Shown here one piece after another: positions 1 to 8,101 of a DNA stretch of 26,663 nt. This DNA comes from JBGTBD01 sp041749475. Its GTDB lineage: Bacteria; Pseudomonadota; Alphaproteobacteria; Rickettsiales; UBA998. The translations under genes were made by a program, and so were the position numbers. The DNA lies in NCBI GenBank assembly GCA_041749475.1, contig JBGTBD010000023.1:1-26663 (forward strand). Direction: 5' to 3'. Under the pieces are notes generated by a model, which made no database searches, was not told where the DNA came from, and saw only the letters and a list, made by a program, of their open reading frames with translations. Numbering within the stretch: the stretch's first letter is position 1; each line of letters begins with the position of its first letter.

Positions 1-101
1 TCCAGCGCAGGCTGGAATCCCGCAGCCCCGCGCCTGCGGGGCAGATGACCCTGTATACCGCGCCCACGGCGCTTAACGACTGGATTCCAGCCTGCGCTGG
101 A
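1..101. repeat. Palindromic intergenic repeat (REP/MITE-like)
   Basis: Perfect 20-bp inverted arms lie at 1-20 and 82-101 (right arm reads GGATTCCAGCCTGCGCTGGA). A second perfect hairpin is nested inside: GCCCCGC at 25-31 and GCGGGGC at 36-42 with a 4-base loop. The right arm continues into ATGAC, so the element may be cut on its left by the window edge. Small palindromes of this style are dispersed in many bacterial genomes; that this one is multicopy is inferred, since only one copy is visible here. Each arm contains a GANTC site. There is no coding potential. Confidence 0.75.
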
Positions 102-175
102 ATGACAATAGAGTGAGAGCAAAGGGCACTCACCAATCACAACAAAAAGTTATTAAATATCAGCATATTAAAAAC

Positions 176-191
176 TGGCACGGAAATAGCA
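176..191 (+). promoter_or_regulatory. Sigma54 (RpoN) -24/-12 promoter for flgI
   Basis: TGGCACG (176-182), four bases, then TAGCA (187-191). The -24 element matches the YTGGCACG consensus fully, including the preceding C. The -12 element differs from TTGCA at one base. GG and GC are separated by exactly ten bases, as RpoN requires. Transcription would start near base 202, about 45 bases before the flgI ATG. RpoN-driven flagellar operons are well established in alphaproteobacteria. An activator (FlbD/FleQ-type) site was not identified. Confidence 0.7.
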
Positions 192-247
192 TTATCCTTT
201 GCATAATAAGAAATGCCGTGAAGAAAAAACCGAGGAGAATACTGATA

Positions 248-1501
248 ATGAAAGCTAACATGACTTATAGCGTCGCACCATCCCGCCATTCGTCCAATGG
301 GTATGCCACCACCCTCGCGTTGCCCAGCCGCAGCTCACAAGCGGGCGGCAAGTTCGAGCCGGCTTACGTCTGGGCGCGCATCCTGTTGATTACGGCAGTC
401 TTCCAGTTGCTTGCGGGCGTCATCCTGCTCATATCCAGTACGGATGCGCACGCCACCCGCATCAAGGACGTGGTTTCCTTCGAAGGCATCCGCGACAATA
501 TGCTGCTCGGCTACGGTCTCGTCGTCGGCTTGAACGGGACAGGCGATAAACTCAAAAACAATAACTTCACCGAGCAGAGCCTGATGGCCTTCCTCGAACG
601 TCAGGGCGTCAATACGCGTGGTACGGAACTGAAATCCCGTAACGTCGCCGCTGTCACCGTCACCGCCAAACTCCCCGCCTTCGCCCGCTCGGGTAGTAAT
701 ATCGACGTGCAGGTCAGCGCGATGGGGGACGCGAAAAGCCTCCTCGGCGGTACATTGCTCGCTACGACGCTCTACGGTGCGGATGGCGAGGTCTACTCCG
801 TCGCCCAGGGGCCTGTCGCCATCGGCGGGTTTGAAGCGGCAGGACAATCCGGCACGACCGTCACCAAGAACGTCCCCACCAGCGGCTTCATCTCCAACGG
901 CGGGATCGTCGAACGCGAGATCAATTTCGCGCTGAACGACCTTCAAGTCGTCAAACTCTCGCTGCGCAACCCCGACCTCGCGACAGCCGCCAATATCGTC
1001 AGCGCCATCAATTCCCGCGTCGGACCCGGCACGGCAAATATGAGCGACCCCAGCACCGTTTCAGTGACTGTACCACCCGCTTATGGCAATGAAGTCGCCA
1101 CCCTCCTTGCTGACATCGAGCAATTACAGGTCGAGACCGATCAACCCGCCCGCATCGTCATCGACGAAGCCTCCGGCACGATCGTGATGGGTGAGAATGT
1201 CCGTATCGACACCGTCGCCGTGGCGCAGGGCAACCTGATCGTCCGCGTCGACGAAACCCCGCAAGTCTCGCAACCGGGCGCGTTCGCACCCGAAAGTGCG
1301 CAGACCGTCGTCGTCCCCCGTACCGACATCTCGGTGGATGAGTCGAGCGGACAGAAAATGGCCGTGCTGCAAAAAGGCGCGACTCTCAAAGACCTGGTCA
1401 ACGGGCTAAATGCACTGGGCGTAGGCCCGCGTGACATGATCACGATTTTGCAAACCATTAAAGCCGCCGGCGCTCTGCAGGCGGATATCGAAACGAGGTA
1501 G
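248..1501 (+). CDS. flgI: Flagellar P-ring protein FlgI
   Basis: FlgI polymerises in the periplasm into the P-ring, the bushing around the flagellar rod in the peptidoglycan layer. The mature N-terminus (TRIKDVVSFEGIRDNMLLGY) and the C-terminus (LNALGVGPRDMITILQ, then KAAGALQA) are classic FlgI. The ATG at 248 is chosen because GAGGAG lies at 232-237 and the candidate sigma54 promoter lies upstream; a GTG at 113 in the same frame would span that promoter and lacks a ribosome site. This gives 417 residues against about 370 usual. The excess is an unusually long signal region: about 43 polar residues, a hydrophobic core at 44-64, then AHA with predicted cleavage after residue 69. No flgH is visible upstream, and the gene heads the flagellar run in this window. 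Start choice is fairly sure, identity very sure. Confidence 0.96.
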   Translation: MKANMTYSVAPSRHSSNGYATTLALPSRSSQAGGKFEPAYVWARILLITAVFQLLAGVILLISSTDAHATRIKDVVSFEGIRDNMLLGYGLVVGLNGTGDKLKNNNFTEQSLMAFLERQGVNTRGTELKSRNVAAVTVTAKLPAFARSGSNIDVQVSAMGDAKSLLGGTLLATTLYGADGEVYSVAQGPVAIGGFEAAGQSGTTVTKNVPTSGFISNGGIVEREINFALNDLQVVKLSLRNPDLATAANIVSAINSRVGPGTANMSDPSTVSVTVPPAYGNEVATLLADIEQLQVETDQPARIVIDEASGTIVMGENVRIDTVAVAQGNLIVRVDETPQVSQPGAFAPESAQTVVVPRTDISVDESSGQKMAVLQKGATLKDLVNGLNALGVGPRDMITILQTIKAAGALQADIETR

Positions 1502-1506
1502 TCGCG

Positions 1507-1866
1507 ATGGCAAGCAGTATGCTCTCCCCCTCCGCAGCCGCCCTGACCGAAGGAGACACATCCATGCGTATCAACGATGGCAAGATGAAAGCCGCCGCCG
1601 CGAAAGCGTCCGCCCAGCGGAGCCGTAGCGATATGGCCCAGATTGATAAGACCGCCCAGGAATTTGAAGCGACCTTCTTGTCGCAGATGATGCAGGATAT
1701 GTTCGAAGGCGTCGGTGACGACGAGTTCTTCGGCAAGTCCTACGCCAACGATGTCTACAAATCCATGCTCGTTGATGAGTATGGCAAGCTTCTTGCAAAG
1801 TCAGGCGGAGTAGGCATCGCCGACCACGTGAAACGCGAACTATTAACATTACAAGAGGTGGAGTAA
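1507..1866 (+). CDS. flgJ: FlgJ-like rod-binding protein (muramidase domain absent)
   Basis: This 119-residue protein matches the N-terminal rod-capping half of FlgJ: a predicted helical segment KTAQEFEATFLSQMMQDMFE followed by FFGKSYANDVYKSMLVDEYGKLLAKSGGVGIADHV. It lacks the C-terminal glucosaminidase domain of enterobacterial FlgJ, which is normal for alphaproteobacteria, where a separate enzyme opens the wall. The predicted role is a cap or scaffold for rod assembly in the periplasm. The gene begins 5 bases after flgI. Two starts are possible: ATG 1507 (GAGG at 1495-1498) and ATG 1564, which has a better site, AAGGAG at 1550-1555 with 8-base spacing, and would give 100 residues. Both keep the whole domain. 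Confidence 0.88.
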   Translation: MASSMLSPSAAALTEGDTSMRINDGKMKAAAAKASAQRSRSDMAQIDKTAQEFEATFLSQMMQDMFEGVGDDEFFGKSYANDVYKSMLVDEYGKLLAKSGGVGIADHVKRELLTLQEVE

Positions 1867-1869
1867 GCC

Positions 1870-2442
1870 ATGCAACGCAATCTAGCCCAAAATCAAGGCA
1901 CTAAGAAGATGCCCGTGGAACCGATCGCATTCGAACAGGAGCTGTTCGAGGACGAATATTACGACGACGCGCTCAACGGAGGCTCGGAAAATCCTGCCCA
2001 GCAGGAAGAGACGCTGCGTGGCCGCCGTGTCGATGTCGAAGGCATCATGGCGTTGACCGTGCGACTGGCGCAAGTGCTGGCCATGGAGGCCGACCTCCTC
2101 GCCGAGATGAAGATCACCGACGTCGAGAAACTGCAAAAGGAAAAAATTGCCTTGCTGGAAGCTCTCGAAGCCCAGAAACGCTTCGTAGACCGCAACCCGG
2201 AACTGCTGATGCTGATGTCCGACGAAGAATGTTTGGAACTGGCACAGGTCATCGAGATCTTCCAGACCGTCATGCGCGAAAACCATCGCCGCCTGCTGAT
2301 CGCCAAGGAAGTGAACATGAAGGTGGTGGAAGCTATTTCCGCCGTCGTCAAGGAAGCGGGGCGTAACGGCCTCTATGACGAAAGTGGCCGCCCGGAAGAT
2401 ACTGACACCAGCGTCTCCATGAGCGTCGATAAACGTATATAA
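1870..2442 (+). CDS. flgN: FlgN-like flagellar export chaperone
   Basis: This 190-residue, acidic, mostly helical protein has heptad-like stretches from about residue 60 to 160 (VRLAQVLAMEADLLAEMKIT, then LQKEKIALLEALEAQKRFVD). FlgN-type chaperones are small helical proteins that hold FlgK and FlgL in the cytoplasm until export. The identification rests on this fold type and on position immediately before flgK and flgL, as in many alphaproteobacteria; sequence conservation of FlgN is low. The gene starts 3 bases after the rod-binding gene, with GAGGTGGA just upstream. ATG 1909 (residue 14) is an alternative start. The first 55 residues are acidic and probably disordered, and the C-terminus is also polar. 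Confidence 0.75.
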   Translation: MQRNLAQNQGTKKMPVEPIAFEQELFEDEYYDDALNGGSENPAQQEETLRGRRVDVEGIMALTVRLAQVLAMEADLLAEMKITDVEKLQKEKIALLEALEAQKRFVDRNPELLMLMSDEECLELAQVIEIFQTVMRENHRRLLIAKEVNMKVVEAISAVVKEAGRNGLYDESGRPEDTDTSVSMSVDKRI

Positions 2443-2466
2443 TAATAAAGCTAGAAAGTTTGGCCA

Positions 2467-5223
2467 ATGAGCCTATCGCTCGCACTTAATAATGCACTGT
2501 CAGGGCTTAGCGTTAACCAGAAAGCCCTCTCGGTCATTTCCCACAACCTGTCCAATGCGAATACCGAAGGGTATACGCGACAGGTGCTGGATTTATCTGC
2601 GAGCTATTATAATTATCAGGGGTCGGTGGGCACGGGCGTACAGGTGGACGCCATCTCGCGTAAGGTGGATCTCTTCCTGCAAAACGCCATCCGCAGCCAG
2701 AGTTCCGCCGTCGGCCAGACCACGGTGATTCAGGATTATTTCGAGAAGATCCAGACCATCATCGGTGAACCGGGCGATACCAATAGTATCGATGAATATA
2801 TCCAGACTTTTTTCAACGCAATTCAAAACCTCGCCGAAACGCCCGATAGCGTTTCCCAACGCGAGAACGCGGTGGATTCCGGCATCACCCTCGCCCAGCA
2901 AGTCGCCGATCTCGCGACGCGTCTACAGGAATTCCGTTATCAGGCGGATCAGGATATCCGCATCTCGATTCTCGATATCAACGAACAATTGCGCAATCTC
3001 GAGAACCTGAACATCGCCATCGCGCAAGCGGACGTGATGGGCACGTCCAAAGCCGACCTGCAGGACGATCAGGATCGCGCGATGGAGAAGCTCTCCGAAT
3101 ATCTCGACATCAAGGTGTCGGTGAAGGATAGCGGCCAGATCAACATCTTCACCAGCGCAGGCATCACCCTGCTCGGTGAGTATGCGTACGAACTGACCTA
3201 CTCCCCCGCCCCGGCGATCGAGACCTTCACGCAAGGCAAGACCCTCAACCCCATCATGGTACGCGCGACCAACGACCGCGGTCAGTTGGTGGGCGAGCCC
3301 GTCGCACTGGTCACTGGCGGAACCGAAGATACCGTCACCACCGGGCTTCGCACGGGCAAGCTCAAAGGCCTGCTCGACCTGCGTGACGATGAGATACCCA
3401 ATGTTCTCAACCAGCTCGACCAGCTCGCGGGGACGATGCGCGACACGTTCAACGCTATCCACAATCTCGGCTCCGCCTATCCGGGTACGAACGAGCTGAC
3501 CGGCACACGCGCGGTTTCACCTGAGACCCGCAGCCAGTGGGAAGGCGGCGTCCGCATCGCCGTATTGCAGGAAGACGGCACGCCCGTTCCCGCGCCGTAT
3601 GATGATGAGAGCTATACCGGCTGGCGTCCGTTAACGCTGGATTTAAGCACCCTCAAAAGCGCCACCGGAGACCAATTACCAACGCTGCAGACGCTGGTCG
3701 ATGAGATCAATAATTATTTCTACCCGCCCCCCGTCAAGGCGGAACTCGGCAACCTCAATAACATCCAGCTAGTCGCGGATACGGACAGGCTCCCTAACTC
3801 CACATCCAGCTTCAGCTTCGATTTCGATTTGGATAACATCTCCGGTTTGCCAGCCAATTTTTATATGACCGACGTTCAGGTGGTTAATAGTTTGGGTGTG
3901 CCCATCACTGCCGTCACCACACCTGCACCACGATCGGCATTGAATGTAGGCCCATCAGCAACCTACGATACGACAGTGGGCAGTAATATCGTTACAGTGA
4001 ATGCAACTGATCACGGTTTTTCCATTGGTGACCGGGTTTTTCTAACGGATTCCGGCCTAGCCTCCGTTAATGGAATTCCCGGATCTCTGGTTGGTGGAGT
4101 CTATGTCGAAATTACCAGCGTCATCAATGCCGACAGCTTCACCTTCGATGCGGGATCACCCGCAACAGCTCCCGGTCCTGTTATTTCCGCCATTCCTGCA
4201 TTTGCTTATGGCGCGTGGGATACTATTGACGCCGGCGAGAAAACACGAACACGAGATGCTGGCGTGGTTGAGCTTGACCTAACCGGTTTCACGAATTCCG
4301 CGTATTATGACATCACCGTCACCGTCGGGGTGGATGATGAACAGGGAAGCGTCGGGCAGATACAAAGTGGTACGATCACCTACCGTATCTACAACAACCA
4401 GACCAATCTTTACAATGATCGCTTCAATGCCCAAAGCTCCGCTGGACAGGTCACCCGCGTCACTACGGAAGACACCTCGCCCCTTATGCGCGCCATCTTG
4501 GTCGATGAAGACGGTGCAGAAGTACCGAGCACCAACGGCGTCTACGTCGCCGACCGCCCAGCCTTCCTAAAGCTCGTAACCTATGACGATACGCACGGCA
4601 TCACCATCGAGGATCTCGGCAGTAAGGAACTGGGCATTCCCATCGGCACGGATAAACGCTCCGCCACCAACCGCGGCTTCTCGCATTATTTCGAACTGAA
4701 TAATTTCTTCGAGAGCAACATCCCCACCGATACGGGCGACACAGTGAAGAACAGCGCCCAAAACATGGCGGTACAGCAGCGCTTCTGGAACGACTCCAAC
4801 CTCATCTCGCTGGGCACGCTGGAACTCAGCAACCAGCCCGCCGACCCCGACGCCACGCCGCTCTATACCTATGAGCGCAACATCAGCGGCAACACCATCA
4901 TCCAGCGCCTCGCCAAACTGGGCATCACCCAGACCGTCTTCGCTGCCGCCGGAGGGCTCGCCGCCACCAATACCACCTTCAACGGGTACGCGGGCAACAT
5001 CCTCGCCTACAGCGCCACCACCACGGTGCGGGCGACGACGGATAATCGCGACAACACCACCATCCTCAACGGTTATCAGGAACGCTCCGATGCGTTCAGC
5101 GGTGTCAATGTTGACGAAGAACTCGCCTTCATGCAGGTATTCCAGCAAGCCTACGCTGCATCGGCACGCATTATCACCACGACCAACGAAATGTTCGACA
5201 CCTTGCTGGGTGCGTTCCAATAA
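2467..5223 (+). CDS. flgK: Flagellar hook-associated protein 1 FlgK (enlarged)
   Basis: FlgK forms the first hook-filament junction ring outside the cell. The N-terminus (LNNALSGLSVNQKALSVISH, then NLSNANTEGYTRQ) and the C-terminus (GVNVDEELAFMQVFQQAYAA, then NEMFDTLLGAF) are the conserved D0/D1 helices. At 918 residues it is far longer than enterobacterial FlgK (about 550). The extra length sits in the surface-exposed middle. Residues about 499-572 (bases 3961-4182) resemble a beta module common in phage tail and structural proteins: VTVNATDHGFSIGDRVFLT, a Gly-rich turn, then ITSVINADSFTFDAG. A hand count gives about 51% GC for 3841-4260, while sampled flanks reach 55-68%. No strong ribosome site precedes the ATG; the gene starts 24 bases after flgN. 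Identity is certain; the function of the insert is unknown. Confidence 0.95.
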   Translation: MSLSLALNNALSGLSVNQKALSVISHNLSNANTEGYTRQVLDLSASYYNYQGSVGTGVQVDAISRKVDLFLQNAIRSQSSAVGQTTVIQDYFEKIQTIIGEPGDTNSIDEYIQTFFNAIQNLAETPDSVSQRENAVDSGITLAQQVADLATRLQEFRYQADQDIRISILDINEQLRNLENLNIAIAQADVMGTSKADLQDDQDRAMEKLSEYLDIKVSVKDSGQINIFTSAGITLLGEYAYELTYSPAPAIETFTQGKTLNPIMVRATNDRGQLVGEPVALVTGGTEDTVTTGLRTGKLKGLLDLRDDEIPNVLNQLDQLAGTMRDTFNAIHNLGSAYPGTNELTGTRAVSPETRSQWEGGVRIAVLQEDGTPVPAPYDDESYTGWRPLTLDLSTLKSATGDQLPTLQTLVDEINNYFYPPPVKAELGNLNNIQLVADTDRLPNSTSSFSFDFDLDNISGLPANFYMTDVQVVNSLGVPITAVTTPAPRSALNVGPSATYDTTVGSNIVTVNATDHGFSIGDRVFLTDSGLASVNGIPGSLVGGVYVEITSVINADSFTFDAGSPATAPGPVISAIPAFAYGAWDTIDAGEKTRTRDAGVVELDLTGFTNSAYYDITVTVGVDDEQGSVGQIQSGTITYRIYNNQTNLYNDRFNAQSSAGQVTRVTTEDTSPLMRAILVDEDGAEVPSTNGVYVADRPAFLKLVTYDDTHGITIEDLGSKELGIPIGTDKRSATNRGFSHYFELNNFFESNIPTDTGDTVKNSAQNMAVQQRFWNDSNLISLGTLELSNQPADPDATPLYTYERNISGNTIIQRLAKLGITQTVFAAAGGLAATNTTFNGYAGNILAYSATTTVRATTDNRDNTTILNGYQERSDAFSGVNVDEELAFMQVFQQAYAASARIITTTNEMFDTLLGAFQ

Positions 5224-5241
5224 GAAATAGGGAAGTGAATC

Positions 5242-6150
5242 ATGGCCATTATCTCACGCGTTAGCACCTTCGCCCTCAACCAGACGACGATCACTAATTT
5301 CAATCGCGTCTACGGCGACCTCGCCACGTTGCAGAAACAAATCTCCAGCGGGTATAAAGCGGACACTTTCTCCCAGATGGCCGATCAGGTAGAGCAGTTT
5401 GCGGGCCTCACCAACGAGATCAACCGCTTGCAGAATTATGAGGACAACCTGACCCAGACCGTCAGCCGCCTCGATTCCGTCGGTACGGCACTGAGCCGCA
5501 TCATTGACATCGCCGATAATATGGAGAATCTGCTCACCCTCCGCCGCAACGGCGCCATCGAGGACAACATCGAATTCGCCATCCAGATGGACGGCTTCAA
5601 GGAATCTCTCTCGCAGGAATTGAACACCACGTTCGGGGGACGCTACCTCTTCAGCGGTACGAAAACTAATATTCCGCCGATCAAGGACCCCCTGCCCGAT
5701 CCTATCACCCCCGGTATCGCGGACGATAATTACTATCAGGGCAGCAAGGAGAACGTCGTGCTCCGCCCGCAGGACAATCTCGAACTGGAATTCGATGCTC
5801 GCGCCGACAACATCGCTTTCCAGCAGATCTATTCCGCCGTCGCCCTCGGCAAGCGCGGTGACGCGAACGATAATGACGGTGACGTCGCCGCCGCGCTCGA
5901 CCTGTTGCAGTTGGGCCTGAAACAGGTCATCTCACTGAAAACGAAGAACGACGCGAAGGTGGTCAACATGAAAGACATCGCCGACCGGCACGAGACATAT
6001 CGTCTCTACCTGCAAGGTGTATCCGATGACGTGATCAAGACCGACGTCGTTTCCGCATCGACGAAAGTCGCGCTCGATCAGACCATCCTCAGCGCTACGT
6101 TCCAGAGCTATGCACGTATCACGTCGCTGCGCTTGGTCGATTACCTGTAG
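5242..6150 (+). CDS. flgL: Flagellar hook-associated protein 3 FlgL
   Basis: This 302-residue protein builds the second junction layer between FlgK and the filament. The N-terminal helix (ISRVSTFALNQTTITNFNRV, then LATLQKQISSGYKA) and NTTFGGRYLFSGTKTNIPPI are typical of the flagellin/FlgL family, the latter being the FlgL-specific FGGRYLFSG turn. The C-terminal helix (STKVALDQTILSATFQSYAR) matches the D0 helix. Length agrees with the family (about 300). The gene begins 18 bases after flgK, with GGGAAGTG upstream of the ATG, so the two are probably co-transcribed and delivered by the same chaperone. Confidence 0.93.
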   Translation: MAIISRVSTFALNQTTITNFNRVYGDLATLQKQISSGYKADTFSQMADQVEQFAGLTNEINRLQNYEDNLTQTVSRLDSVGTALSRIIDIADNMENLLTLRRNGAIEDNIEFAIQMDGFKESLSQELNTTFGGRYLFSGTKTNIPPIKDPLPDPITPGIADDNYYQGSKENVVLRPQDNLELEFDARADNIAFQQIYSAVALGKRGDANDNDGDVAAALDLLQLGLKQVISLKTKNDAKVVNMKDIADRHETYRLYLQGVSDDVIKTDVVSASTKVALDQTILSATFQSYARITSLRLVDYL

Positions 6151-6215
6151 AAGAAAAAAGCAGATTGGTAATGGATTCTTTAGAAAATATGAATTAGTCT
6201 AATAAGGAGGATAAC

Positions 6216-6740
6216 ATGAAAGAAATGCACGCCGCCGTGAGCAAAGACCAATCCGCTATCATCGCCAACCAAATGACCCGTCCGCAAGAGGGCGCTCCGG
6301 CATCCGCCCGGGAGATGATCGAGACCCGTTTCGGCTCCGTGCGTATGAAGCGTGACAATCCTATTTCCTTTCCGAAAGGCCTGCTGGGGATGCCAGAGAA
6401 GACGAATTTCTGCCTTCTCGATTTCCCCATCGAAAAATTCCGTGAATTCAAATTGCTGCAGTCGCTGGATGATGACGCGCTGTCCTTCATCACCCTCCCC
6501 ATCCAGTATGAAAATACCATTATAGATAAAGTTGATATTCAATATGGCTGTAAGGAATTGGGGTTCGACGAACAGGCGACGACCTTGTTGCTCATCGTCT
6601 CCGTCCATCGCGAACTGAAAAAAATCCGCCTTTCCTGCAATGCCCGCGCGCCGCTGTTCATCCATGCGGATAAACGCATTGCGCAGCAATACGTCCTTCA
6701 TAACAATAAGTATCTCGTCCGCCACATGCTGACGGCCTAA
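6216..6740 (+). CDS. fliW: Flagellar assembly factor FliW
   Basis: FliW binds flagellin and, where studied in Bacillus and Campylobacter, antagonises the translational repressor CsrA so that flagellin synthesis follows export. The family motifs are present: ISFPKGLLGMPEKTNFCLLD (about residues 50-69), LLQSLDDDALSFITLPI, and a C-terminal NARAPLFIHADKRIAQQYVL block. Length is 174 residues; the first 35 or so are an extension beyond the usual core of about 140. The ATG has an excellent ribosome site, AAGGAGG at 6204-6210. It lies two genes before the flagellin gene, fitting this role. No csrA gene is visible in the window, so the partner is inferred. Confidence 0.9.
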   Translation: MKEMHAAVSKDQSAIIANQMTRPQEGAPASAREMIETRFGSVRMKRDNPISFPKGLLGMPEKTNFCLLDFPIEKFREFKLLQSLDDDALSFITLPIQYENTIIDKVDIQYGCKELGFDEQATTLLLIVSVHRELKKIRLSCNARAPLFIHADKRIAQQYVLHNNKYLVRHMLTA

Positions 6741-6754
6741 CGGTCATCCTCCCC

Positions 6755-7933
6755 ATGTCGGTGGCGCTCAAACGTGTACCCTTCCTCGCAGAGTTTCAAT
6801 GCTTAGGTGACCAATGCCCTGACACCTGCTGCAAAGGCTGGGGCATGCAACTGGACACCGCCACCCGCATCACATACGAAGAAAAAGCCCCTGAATTGCT
6901 CTCCGCCGTGGATACGGGCGAAGCCGAATGGATCATGAAACGTGACCCCCAGACGGATTACTGCGTCAAGTTCGAGGAAGGGCTGTGCGGCATCCACAAG
7001 ACCTACGGCACGGATTTTTTGGGGGACGCATGCCACTTCTTCCCGCGCATCACGCGCAAACTCGGGCCATACTCCATCATGTCCGCCGCCATGTCCTGTC
7101 CGGAGATCGCTCGCCTCGCCCTTCTGGAGCAAAACGCCTTCCCGCTGGAGGATTGCGAGACCGATCGCCTGCCTTACTCTATTAAAGAGTATCTGCCGGA
7201 GAAACTCTCCGCCGAGAACGCCCTCACCATCCATGAGACCTTCCTCGCCTGCAGTCATGACCCTTCATTGACGGCGGAGCGCATCATGGCGCGGCTGCAT
7301 TGCCTGTCCTTCTCGCTGGAGAACCTCGACCCCGGCACCTGGCCGACCGCCCTTCCCTTCTATTGGCAACACGCCGATGGCCGCCTCCCCTTGCCCGATG
7401 GCCGCCATGAAGACCCTTTTAACCTGCTGCACGCGCTATTCGGCCTGCTCCATGCCGCCAAACGCACGCCTCGCCCCTTGCTGGAGCGTACATTGCAGGA
7501 AATGCAGGACGCACTGAAAGTGAAACTCGACCCCGCCTCCGGCGCCATCACCACCGCGTCCGACAGTTTCGATGCATGGCTGGCGATGGAACGCTACTGG
7601 CAGGAGGAAGTCGCCGCCGCCATGCAGCCCATCCTCAAGCGCTGGATCACCGTGCAACTCTCGATGGCCCTCTTCCCCTTCGCGGGTCTCGGCGCCATCC
7701 CCAGCGAGCGTACCTGCATCATCGGGGTGCGGTTCGCCACCCTGAAACTGGCGCTGATGGCACACGCGTATCAGCACCGCCATGTACCTCCCCAACAGGA
7801 AATTATCCGCATCGCCCAAAGCCTTTCCCGCTTTTTCGACCACCTCGCCGACCCCACTTTGTCACTGGCGATTTACCGCGAAACCGGATGGATGCAGCTA
7901 GCCCGCATGCGCGCCCTCCTCAGCGACGCCTGA
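6755..7933 (+). CDS. fliB: Flagellin lysine-N-methylase FliB
   Basis: FliB methylates surface lysines of flagellin using S-adenosylmethionine. The cysteine-rich N-terminus is the diagnostic region: C16, C21, C25 and C26 (FQCLGDQCPDTCCKGWGMQL), then C70, C78, C93 (GDACHFFPRITRKLGPYSIM) and C115 (MSCPE). This cysteine set is typical of FliB, whose Salmonella member has been described as a [4Fe-4S] enzyme; that detail is from memory. Length is 392 residues, close to family size. The gene starts 14 bases after fliW, has no recognisable Shine-Dalgarno sequence (the preceding bases are pyrimidine-rich), and so may depend on coupling to fliW. It lies directly before the flagellin gene, its presumed substrate. 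GTG 6761 is an alternative start. Confidence 0.87.
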   Translation: MSVALKRVPFLAEFQCLGDQCPDTCCKGWGMQLDTATRITYEEKAPELLSAVDTGEAEWIMKRDPQTDYCVKFEEGLCGIHKTYGTDFLGDACHFFPRITRKLGPYSIMSAAMSCPEIARLALLEQNAFPLEDCETDRLPYSIKEYLPEKLSAENALTIHETFLACSHDPSLTAERIMARLHCLSFSLENLDPGTWPTALPFYWQHADGRLPLPDGRHEDPFNLLHALFGLLHAAKRTPRPLLERTLQEMQDALKVKLDPASGAITTASDSFDAWLAMERYWQEEVAAAMQPILKRWITVQLSMALFPFAGLGAIPSERTCIIGVRFATLKLALMAHAYQHRHVPPQQEIIRIAQSLSRFFDHLADPTLSLAIYRETGWMQLARMRALLSDA

Positions 7934-8032
7934 GTTTATATTTTCCAACACGTTAAAAAAGATATTCCGCCAGCGGTTTTGTCAAAAAATTGCATGACAC
8001 ATCATTGTGTTTATGGCAAACTTACGGTAGGT

Positions 8033-8060
8033 GAAAATGTAGATTAAAATCTATATTTTC
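8033..8060 (+). other. Stem-loop upstream of the flagellin gene
   Basis: GAAAATGTAGAT (8033-8044), loop TAAA, ATCTATATTTTC (8049-8060): a 12-bp stem with one G-T position that could pair as a wobble in RNA. No T-run follows, so it does not look like a standard terminator for fliB. It could protect the fliB transcript end or serve as a DNA binding site. It lies in the 261-base gap between fliB and the flagellin gene, which holds no gene. Confidence 0.5.
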
Positions 8061-8079
8061 ATGAGTCGTGACCGAAACA

Positions 8080-8101
8080 TTAACGGTTAATTAATCTTTA
8101 A
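8080..8101 (+). promoter_or_regulatory. Two overlapping CtrA-like sites (TTAA-N7-TTAA)
   Basis: Two copies of TTAA-N7-TTAA overlap: 8080-8094 and 8087-8101, the second ending TTAACC. The overlap also makes a perfect 8-bp inverted repeat (ACGGTTAA at 8083-8090, TTAACCGT at 8098-8105). The spacing is that of the full CtrA recognition motif in alphaproteobacteria, where CtrA controls flagellar genes. The position, 94-115 bases before the flagellin ATG, suits an activator. The local sequence is AT-rich, so chance is not excluded, and no ctrA gene is in view. Confidence 0.5.

Noticed and set aside
113..247. In-frame extension of flgI from a GTG at 113
   Set aside because: It would place the sigma54 promoter inside the gene, lacks a ribosome site, and adds unconserved sequence; ATG 248 has GAGGAG upstream.
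4567..5220. 217-codon open frame on the minus strand opposite the flgK 3' end
   Set aside because: It covers the conserved FlgK C-terminus; Gly/Val/Asp-biased composition fits an antisense shadow.
7980..8030. Sigma54 promoter before the flagellin gene
   Set aside because: TGTCA...TTGCA has only nine bases between the key dinucleotides, and TGGCAAACTTACGGT lacks GC at -12; neither meets the strict spacing and base requirements.
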